A stretch of 64,000 bases of DNA from Sesamum alatum (taxonomy: Eukaryota > Streptophyta > Magnoliopsida > Lamiales > Pedaliaceae): positions 30,055,636-30,119,635 of the forward strand of contig JACGWO010000002.1 in the NCBI GenBank assembly GCA_034509735.1, given 5' to 3'. Under the pieces are notes generated by a model that worked only from the letters and a program-made list of their open reading frames with translations, had not been told where the DNA came from and ran no database searches. Positions 56,635 through 64,000 of this stretch are shown one piece after another. Numbering within the stretch: the stretch's first letter is position 1; each line of letters begins with the position of its first letter. Position numbers and translations under genes: made by a program.

Positions 56635-58216
56635 TCAGGATTCTCTTCTATATTTTCCTAATTCATCTTGATTATTTTCTTCTAATTCTTCAGATTCGGA
56701 AGATTCTTTTCCTTCAGAAAATATTGTATTTATTATATTTTCTTTTTCTTGGTCTTCTAATTTAAGACTATTAATCTTCTTTTTTAATCTTTTAGCTCTT
56801 TTATTTCTACATCTATTTGCAAGGTGGTCTGTTTCACCGCAAATGTAACATCTTCTTATCTTTTTTGTTACATTATTTTTAGTTTTCCATTCATCTTTTC
56901 TGGTTATGTTTCTTTGTTTATTTTTTTCTTTTCTATCACTCCGTTTTTTATGTCTTTTCTTTTTTCCCTCTGGGGTCCTATATTTGGGAATTTTTTGTCT
57001 ATCTGACGGCATCATTTCTATTCCAAATTGAGCACAAAATTCTCCTAGTTGTTTCTTCTCTGTTAAATTTTGTCTTTTAATTTGTTTATTTAATCTAATT
57101 TCATTGCATAGATTTAAACCTTCTTGAATGCAAGTTCCAATTAACTTCCCATAAGTATATTGATTATAATTTATTGCTACCCCTCCATTTCTGAGATTCT
57201 TCCTAACCCTTTCAGCGAATAGGTGAGGAAGTCCATCGATGAATCTAGATTTCCAATGAGCATCATTGGATTCTGGGAGTTCCATTACTCTAGTAAGGAA
57301 GACATCTTTGTAAAACCTAAAGGATGTTAGAGTTTTACATTGGAAATTCTGTAATAGGGTTCTAATATTTTCACTATTATCGGACCATCTCCCTGTAAAA
57401 TGTTCTACTATATTAATGGCAAGTGTATAGACTGCTTGTTCTTCCATATTTTCTGGTTTGACTGTACTCAAAATTTCATTTCTGTCCATCGGGCTAAGAT
57501 AATTATCCCACCAGCCTTTTAATTGTCCTGTAAAACCTGCTATAATCATTTTAGCAATAGCCTTATCTGTATTATTATTTCCTTTACAGACAGTACTATA
57601 CATCATCATTCTGTGAATAGTATTGTAGATTTGTCTTTCTGTATAACCATCAATATTCCATTCATAAATTTGTTTCCCATTATAGCTATGCTGGTCATAA
57701 ATCTCTTGTTCCTCATATAGTATGTCTTGAGGTGTGGGCCTAGGATAATAAAATTTTGTTTGCATAGGCTTCCTAGCATATTTCTCTATTTTATTTATTC
57801 CTTCTGGCAAATTTTTTCTACTATTTTCAGTTGTCATGTCATCACTTAAGGTGTTTAATTTTAAGTCCCTAAATTTTTGATCCAATAATTTTTCTAATTC
57901 TCCTAAGGGTTTTAAATGGAAATCTTCAATTTCAGGAGGCGGTTGGATTGATGATTTTGCTATGATTTCTTTATTTAGTCCACCAATTACTGTATTTTTA
58001 GAATTAATTTCCTGCTGCCAATTAGATATTTTATCTATTTTTTTTTATTTAGTTCGGTAATTTGTTCTCCTATAATATTTAAATACAAATTTGTATAATT
58101 TTGTTTTTTCATTAACTCATTAATTTGGGCCATTGTAATTATTAGGGTATCATCTTCAATTAATTTTGAAAATGCTTTAAAATTAATTTCTATTTCATTC
58201 GAGTTCATTTTAAATG
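56635..58216 (-). pseudogene. Viral coat protein with zinc knuckle, copy 1
   Basis: Open frame of 416 codons (57885-56635). Contains YEWNIDGYTERQIYN, IAGFTGQLKGWWDNYL (coat-core signature of petuvirus-like viruses), FRFYKDVFLTRV, a basic block KKKRHKKRSDRKEK and the CCHC knuckle CYICGETDHLANRC, then an acidic Ser/Glu tail. An N-terminal part (58216-57886, from MNSNEIEIN) is in another frame after an indel in a T-run near 58040. Packages viral DNA/RNA. Between its end and the protease (56100-56630) lies a degraded coiled-coil-like segment. Confidence 0.9.
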
Positions 58217-58249
58217 ATTGTTGAGGGGAAATATGTTATTAACAATTTT

Positions 58250-58530
58250 TCCATTATCTAAAAAATACTTTCTCTCTAGTACATTTAAATATTATTCTGA
58301 ATATTTGATGAGAAACCAGGGAACAAAAGCAACTATTTTATTCCTTATAGTTAATTCTTTATAAAATTGTTGAGAGATTATTTTTTGGTTTGCTATATTA
58401 AAGTTTTCAAAGAACCATTTCCTAAATGGTTTCCATCTTTCTTCCTTGAATTCTTTCTGAATTTCTTTTCTAACTAGAGATCCAGGACTAAAATCTATTA
58501 TTTTAGAATAGTCTACTAATGGGATCTCTG
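58250..58530 (-). pseudogene. Detached movement-protein C-terminal piece (inferred)
   Basis: On - an open stretch from the A-tract junction at 58530 reads IPLVDYSKIIDFSPGSL, then RWKPFRKWFFENF, with a stop near 58308. It sits just upstream of the coat ORF, where the movement protein should end. Its N-terminal part, primer site and half of the leader are missing. Confidence 0.5.
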
Positions 58531-58792
58531 TTTTTTTTTTTTTTTTTTTAGAACCTTGCCATCTTCGTTGTCATGGATAATTCAACAGTATGAACTTAGC
58601 CTTCCATTAGGCTAAAAGCAAAATTAAAATGAATACAAATACAATAAATAAATACAATAATTTTAAAGTAAAAAAACTTACAGAAGTGTAAACTCGTACA
58701 CAAAGCTGAAATCTTATTTAGTGAGGGACAAAGAAGGTGATATACATGTACAAGGGTGTTTTTCGGTCTACCTCTAATGATCTAAGAGGGGG
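58531..58792 (-). other. Viral leader 5' half, copy 2 (-)
   Basis: Complement of the sequence after the TATA box in copy 1, ending at GGTTCT and a 19-base A-tract (T-run 58531-58549 on +). After the A-tract the sequence jumps to movement-protein C-terminal DNA instead of the rest of the leader. Confidence 0.75.
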
Positions 58793-58940
58793 TATTTATA
58801 GGGAGGCCGGATCTGAAAGTATTATTTCAAATCCGTCTGTGATTGACAGGTGTCTTATGCATTAAGACACATGGCTGGAGTCATCTCCAGACGTATTACA
58901 TGAATGACACGTGTTGCTGTATGTGTGACACGTGTTGTTT
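58793..58940 (-). promoter_or_regulatory. Viral intergenic promoter, copy 2 (-)
   Basis: TATAAATA on - at 58800-58793; G-box cores CACGTG at 58908-58913 and 58929-58934 upstream in the promoter's sense. Nearly identical to the + copy at 52300-52500 and pointing toward it. Confidence 0.75.
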
Positions 58941-58996
58941 TGACTCGGTCAAAAATTTTTCGACTTTGTTTTCTTCCGGCATTATGCTGTCTGCTT

Positions 58997-60322
58997 TCAT
59001 TTCTTCATTATTTTGGAGAAATTACTTTCTTCCGATACTTCTTCGGATCTTTTGTGGTAATCTATCCTTTGTTCCTCTGAAGATTCAGAAGTCCCAACTT
59101 TTGATTTTGCTTTCAAAGCAGTCCTGATTCCCTGAAATAGTTGATCAAGGATAATTTCGTGGTTGGATTCTTCAAATGGGTCTTGTGATTCCCCTGCTAA
59201 ACAAGAATACTTATTTTCTTCATCTTTGGAAGAGGTTTCCATTGGGGACTCTGCTCCTGTCAGATTTCGTTTGAGGTCTTTCTGGACTTGATTGAGATAT
59301 TCCTCAATCATTTGTTCTTTAGAGATAATACCTCTCTTGCTCCTGATTCTTTGCGATATTTGCTCGAATGGGCTAGGAGTCTGATTTTCTTCCTTCTCCA
59401 GGAGTGCTTTGTATTCTTGGAGTTTTTCCTCCATTTCATCAAGTGCTTCTTGACAAAAATATTTTTTGTTTCCGGATTGATGAGCATTAATTTACTCCAG
59501 AATTTAGAACAAGATTTCCTTTTAATACAAGGAATTTTTTGTAAGGTCATTCCTACTTCAGGTAGCCATTTCCAAATCCATGGAAGTGAGAATTCCATAA
59601 AAAAAGAAGAATGAGGCCATTCCTTCAATCCATTTCTGTGATTTTTCCGCCTGGATAATTTTTGGCGAACAATTGATCCATTCCGTATAATAACCCTGGA
59701 AAATTTCAGGGAGTATAGAAATTGGAGGACCATAATTTAACCACCATTGAAATACCCAATTTGGTACTTCTTGTTGGAAAACTAATGGACAAATTTTGAA
59801 AAACCATGTGTGTTTTCTCTTATAATTTTCATAGAGAAAAGTTTTGTTGAATGCTTCAACATAGTCCCAATAATTAAATTTTATTGGGGATTTAGACTCT
59901 GGATGAATATATTCTTTTTCACCTAATGGGTTAATTCCCCATTCAACAGCAGTAATGAATTTTTTTATTACTGCTTTTGAGTAATTAAATACTTTTCCAT
60001 TATTGGAATAAGTGTGAGTAATTTCAACACTTTGCATTGCTTTCAGGATACACTCATAATGAGCCCTTGGTTTATATGAACCTGCTGTGAATGCTGTCAC
60101 ATCCAGATATCTTTTCATTAGATACCATGGATCTTTTTCCCACCTTAAATCCTCATTTTCCAGAAGTATAATTACTTCCTGATGTTCACTAAATTTATAG
60201 TTTACTAACTCATCTTCTTCTTCCAATATTTTAGCATAAGATACTGAAGAAGATGATACTTCTTCGGCGGCGATTTTTTTTCTGCTCCTTTTTAAATATG
60301 AGGAATTGCTGGAAGAGCTCAT
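58997..60322 (-). pseudogene. Last viral ORF, about 440 codons, two frameshifts
   Basis: Three consecutive minus frames (60322-59558, 59733-59308, 59434-58997) join as one ORF broken at A/T runs near 59605 and 59440. N-terminal part is Ser/Lys-rich. The centre has HTWFFKICPLVFQ, WVFQWWLNYGPPISILP and YYTEWINCSPKI (aromatic-rich, conserved-looking). The C-terminal third is charged and helical (MEEKLQEYKALLEKEE to KIMKK). Not recognised. Position as last ORF before the promoter matches the transactivator/inclusion-body gene of other caulimovirids, but no sequence evidence supports that. Confidence 0.65.
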
Positions 60323-60497
60323 TTTCTTCCTCAGAGACTTTATTGTATCTTCCTATTCCGGAAATGTTGTCTTTAACTAATGATCTGTTACCTTGGCGTA
60401 TAATTTCGCCTGGTCTAAATCTACCTCCTCTCTGATTGGAGGAGTTTCTGCCTCTTCCTCTTTGAGGAAGCATTCCTGCAATAAAAGGATTATTCAT
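60231..60497 (-). CDS. Small viral ORF, RGG-rich, unknown function
   Basis: 88 codons, starting MNNPFIAGMLPQRGRGRNSS, Arg/Gly-rich (RGGRFRPG), then an acidic/charged part ending in KKEQKKNRRRRS. Overlaps the end of the upstream ORF by 8 bp and the start of the downstream ORF by 92 bp, the compact spacing expected of genuine viral genes. RGG-type composition suggests RNA binding (inference). Confidence 0.55.
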   Translation of the reverse strand: MNNPFIAGMLPQRGRGRNSSNQRGGRFRPGEIIRQGNRSLVKDNISGIGRYNKVSEEENELFQQFLIFKKEQKKNRRRRSIIFFSILC

Positions 60498-60861
60498 TTA
60501 ACCGGCATAATATCCTGCAATTTTTTGGTGATACAACAAATTTGCTATCCAAATATTTTTTTATGCGATAATGATAAGACATGTCTGCATTTGGATGTTG
60601 AATAAGAATTTCCGAAATAATTTTTTTTCTCTCCTCAATCTTTTTTCTTATTATTCTCTGAATTCTTTTAAGTCGTGCCTTATATTCAATAGGCTCATCC
60701 CAAAATTCAAACCTATATACAGGCCATTTTAGTCCATTCATCCAATAACTTTCTCCTTCAATCCTATCTTCAACCCAATAATCTGGGATTTTAGAGGAGG
60801 TACTTACTCCTATAAAGAATTCTCCTCCAATCCAGTTAAATTTACCAATGTCTGTGTTCAT
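60490..60861 (-). CDS. Small viral ORF after RNase H, unknown function
   Basis: 123 codons; its ATG overlaps the last codons of the pol ORF in another frame (pol ends at 60842), a typical coupled arrangement. Contains WIGGEFFIGVSTSSKIPDYW, a WPVYRFEFWDEPIEYKARL segment and a basic helical stretch RIIRKKIEERKK. No family recognised. Not present downstream of pol copy 1, because the inversion junction at about 54158 cuts exactly there. Confidence 0.6.
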   Translation of the reverse strand: MNTDIGKFNWIGGEFFIGVSTSSKIPDYWVEDRIEGESYWMNGLKWPVYRFEFWDEPIEYKARLKRIQRIIRKKIEERKKIISEILIQHPNADMSYHYRIKKYLDSKFVVSPKNCRILCRLNE

Positions 60862-62760
60862 TTAGATATTCTCTTGATAAGAAGTCAGGAAGACTATTAG
60901 TCTTTCCTTTAATATGTTCTATTGTAAAATTAAATGGAGCTAAATGTGCTTGCCATCTAGCAAACATTTGTTTAGAAACATCATGCTTAAAGTCTTTGTT
61001 AAACATAAACTTAGCAGCAGAACAATCTGTTCTGATAATAAATTCTTGGTTTAATAAGTCATCTTGGAATTTTAAAACACATTTAACAATAGCAAGAACT
61101 TCTTTAGCCACTGTAGCATAATTTAATTGGGCTGCTTTCCATTTTCCAGAATGGAATCTAACTAAATATTCTTGTTTATTATTATCGATTTGTTTTAATA
61201 TTCCTCCAAATCCTATTTCAGAAGCATCTGTTTCTATTATTTTCTTCCAATTAGGATTTTTCTAGTGTTAGACATGGTAATGATTTAACCTTCTGTTTTA
61301 TTAGCCTAACTGCTTTAGTGTGATCTTCTGTCCATTCCAATGGATTTTTCTTGAGCCTATCATATAATAATGCTGTGTCTTGTGCAAGATTTTTGTAATA
61401 TGGAGCTATATAATTTAGGCTTCCTAAAAATCTCTGTAATTGAGTTCTATCAATAATTTTATCCGGAAATTATCTGCAAATTCTATGCATCTGTTAATGG
61501 GAATTATTTCTCCTTTTTCGATATTGTGACCTAAAAATCTTATCTTAGTTTGGAAGATACTCATTTTTGGTTTAGATATTACTAATCCATTTTGAATGAC
61601 TATCGTTTTAAACATTTCTAAATGTTTAAAGTGGTCTTCTATGTTATTGGAGAAGACTAAGATGTCATCAATATAAACAATAATAAAGTTCGAGAATTGG
61701 TTAAAAATATCATTCATGATATTTTGGAATTCTGAAGGTGCATTTTTCAGACCAAAAGGCATAACATTCCACTCATAATGGCCAAAAGGAACTGTAAATG
61801 CAGTTTTATATCTATCTGATTCACTTATCTGAATCTGCCAATATCCTGATTTTAAGTCAAATTTTGAAAAAATTATTGCCTTATGCAATCTATCTAAAAG
61901 ATCTTTTTTATTGGGGATTGGATACCTTATCCATTTTAAAACTTTATTGAGGGGCTTATAATTGATAACAAGTCTAGGTCTCCCTCTTTCCTGTTCTGCA
62001 TGTTTATTAACATAAAAAGCAGTACATGACCAAGGTGATTTAGAGGATCTAATTAGTTTTTTATCTACTAATCCTTAATCTCCTCTTTGCATAACTCTAG
62101 ACATTCGGAATTCATCTGACAAGGTCTCGCCTTAGTGGGAATATTTTTTTCTAAAAACTCATTTTCATATGGGAGGCTTACAATATGTTTCTTTCTATGC
62201 CAAAATGCATTAGGGTGTTCATTACATGTCTCAAGTTCGAATTTATTTTGAACCATTTTAATTTTTGCTTGTAATTTTGGATTTTGAAGTAATTCATCTA
62301 TCTGTAAAGAATTGATTTCTTCTTTTATGAAACAGATTTGATTTGTTTTAGAAATTATTAAATCTCTTATTTCATTAATAACTTTATCCATGGTTGAGTA
62401 ATAAATTCAAATTTTTATTATCTCATCTTCAAATGTTCCTATTATACCTTTGTCATTAATTTTTTATTGGGAAAATCTTTTTTAGAAAGGGTGTTCCTAA
62501 GATTATATCATTTGTTAAATCCTTAATTAGTAGGAAACTCATAGGGATACATTTTTATTATTACATATATAAGCTTTTGGGATTTTAAAACTTATGTTTA
62601 ATTTTTGCCCATTGGCAGAGGATAATGAATGAGTTGTTTTTTCAAAAGTATTTGGTTGGTATTAATCCTTCTTTTTATACAATTAATATCTGCCCCACTA
62701 TCTACTAGAGCAGTTAAATGTTTTTCTAAAATTATTACTTATCAATAAGTCAATCTTTAT
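60842..62760 (-). pseudogene. Viral protease-RT-RNase H, copy 2
   Basis: Same gene as 54163-56080, nearly identical. Open parts 62391-62068, 61888-61424 and 61111-60842. The protease active-site triplet Asp-Ser-Gly is readable near 62690. Breaks are mainly one- or two-base length changes in homopolymers, e.g. near 61260, 61468, 62073, 62390, 62412 and 62459. RT YIDD and RNase H DAS motifs are present. Confidence 0.9.
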
Positions 62761-63309
62761 ATTCCATTTTTGACTGGTCACTACCTCTAATGTAGATAGG
62801 AAATTATCCTCAATTTTCTCTTTACTTAATTCAATGAATTTGTTATTTTTGTCTATTTCTAATATTTCTATTCTAGTAGTAAGAGTCTGATTATATTTCT
62901 TAATATTTTTTATTTCTTCTTTTAATTTTTCAACTTCTAATTTTAGATCTTCTGCAGTGGAAGGGTTATCTTTTAATGGTTTGTTTTTCTCTGAGTATTT
63001 TTTTTAAACTTCAGTAATTGTATAGGGTTCAAATGGTTTACTAATTAAGTTTTCATATGTCTGATTTGACTCAGAAGATGAACCTCTATTGTTATCCATT
63101 TTACTAAGGATAATATTTCTTTATTTCAGGGTCCTTAATTTCCCTGAGCAACTCAACTATATGATTATCTGTAAGGACATTTACTGTTGACAAATCTTTG
63201 AATTGTGCCATTAATTCATAAAATTCATCATCTGATTCTTCTTCATTAGTCCCTTGTTTACATGGACAAGAAGAATCTTCTTCTTCATTTGATTCATTCC
63301 GAGGTTGAT
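62761..63309 (-). other. Viral segment between coat and protease, copy 2
   Basis: Matches 56081-56634. On - it reads as Glu/Lys/Ile-rich, coiled-coil-like sequence with frameshifts. No domain recognised. Confidence 0.6.
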
Positions 63310-64000
63310 AAATTCTCAGGATTCTCTTCTATATTTCTAATTCATCTTGATTATTTTCTTCTAATTCTTCAGATTCGGAAGATTCTTTTCCTTCAGAAAA
63401 TATTGTATTTATTATATTTTCTTTTTCTTGGTCTTCTAATTTAAGACTATTAATCTTCTTTTTTAATCTTTTAGCTCTTTTATTTCTACATCTATTTGCA
63501 AGGTGGTCTGTTTCACCGCAAATGTAACATCTTCTTATCTTTTTTGTTACATTATTTTTAGTTTCCATTCATCTTTTCTGGTTATGTTTCTTTGTTTATT
63601 TTTTTTCTTTTCTATCACTCCGTTTTTTTTATGTCTTTTCTTTTTTCCCTCTGGGGTCCTATATTTGGGAATTTTTTGTCTATCTGACGGCATCATTTCT
63701 ATTCCAAATTGAGCACAAAATTCTCCTAGTTGTTTCTTCTCTGTTAAATTTTGTCTTTTAATTTGTTTATTTAATCTAATTTCATTGCATAGATTTAAAC
63801 CTTCTTGAAATGCAAGTTCCAATTAACTTCCCATAAGTATATTGATTATAATTTATTGCTACCCCTCCATTTCTGATATTCTTCCTAACCCTTTCAGCGA
63901 ATAGGTGAGGAAGTCCATCGATGAATCTAGATTTCCAATGAGCATCATTGGATTCTGGGAGTTCCATTACTCTAGTAAGGAAGACATCTTTGTAAAACCT
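63310..64000 (-). pseudogene. Viral coat protein with zinc knuckle, copy 2 (cut by window end)
   Basis: Frames 63967-63782, 63822-63547 and 63568-63329 repeat coat copy 1 from FLTRVMELPESNDAHW through the basic block and CYICGETDHLANRC to the acidic tail, with frameshifts in A-runs near 63570, 63625 and 63808. The N-terminal part lies beyond the window. Confidence 0.88.

Larger units (their letters stand above)
51159..64000. mobile_element. Endogenous caulimovirid (pararetrovirus), rearranged
   Basis: Viral DNA of the plant pararetrovirus family Caulimoviridae. Present are tRNA-Met primer site, 30K-type movement protein, coat protein with CCHC knuckle, aspartic protease, RT (YIDD) and RNase H, plus a TATA-bearing intergenic promoter. 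Integrase and LTRs are absent. 51159-54155 is on +; 54156-64000 on -, as two tandem partial genomes. The coat-pol organisation resembles petuvirus/florendovirus-type endogenous viruses, but the separate small ORFs after RNase H fit neither from memory, so genus is open. It continues past the window end. Nearly all frames are interrupted. Confidence 0.93.

Noticed and set aside
51159..64000. LTR retrotransposon (Ty3/gypsy) interpretation of the RT-bearing block
   Set aside because: No LTRs and no integrase; a 30K-type movement protein, a petuvirus-like coat signature and an intergenic promoter are present, which fits Caulimoviridae.

Overview
This window is a piece of a plant nuclear genome, almost certainly from a eudicot. 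The evidence is a seven-exon WAT1-type gene with plant introns, L1-type LINEs with plant DUF4283-like ORF1 proteins, CACTA/hAT/MULE-type DNA transposons, a small Ty3/gypsy-like LTR element, and a degraded endogenous caulimovirid (plant pararetrovirus). I cannot name the species. There are no bacterial-style operons, no CRISPR arrays and no recognisable rRNA or tRNA genes.

Layout. 1-1330 is a broken hAT transposase. 1.67-2.69 kb holds two palindromic MITEs. 3.5-13.1 kb is a nested structure: an outer pair of short inverted repeats brackets a decayed LINE (A, + strand), and a 4,062-bp CACTA transposon has jumped into that LINE. 13.6-24.0 kb (- strand) is a LINE cluster: LINE B (ORF1 plus endonuclease) followed by four LINEs (C, D, E, F) stacked head-to-tail at one 25-28-bp minisatellite target that is probably part of LINE B's own 5' region. 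25.7-32.9 kb is the only intact host gene: a 357-codon WAT1-related (EamA/DMT) membrane transporter on +, with seven exons that join in frame, a GC-AG first intron, and introns loaded with MITEs. 33-51 kb is AT-rich, repeat-dominated DNA with no gene I can support. It includes two blocks of one repeat family in inverted orientation (34.5-36.6 and 47.4-48.6 kb), several perfect tandem duplications, and a 4,141-bp LTR retrotransposon (40854-44994, - orientation, TSD ATTCC) that is a deletion derivative.

51.16-64.0 kb is a rearranged endogenous pararetrovirus. On + lie a tRNA-Met primer site, a movement-protein ORF fused to the last viral ORF, the intergenic promoter and leader, then a second primer site and movement-protein copy. 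At about 54.16 kb the orientation flips. From there to the window end the viral DNA lies on -: two tandem copies of coat/zinc-finger, protease, RT and RNase H regions, with small downstream ORFs and a second promoter between them. There is no integrase and there are no LTRs. Most viral frames are broken.

How it works together: the only gene likely to serve the host is the WAT1-type transporter. Everything else reads as a record of successive insertions, many datable relative to each other from target-site duplications that I could read directly. The two viral promoters point toward each other across 52.5-58.8 kb, so any activity would give overlapping sense and antisense RNA.
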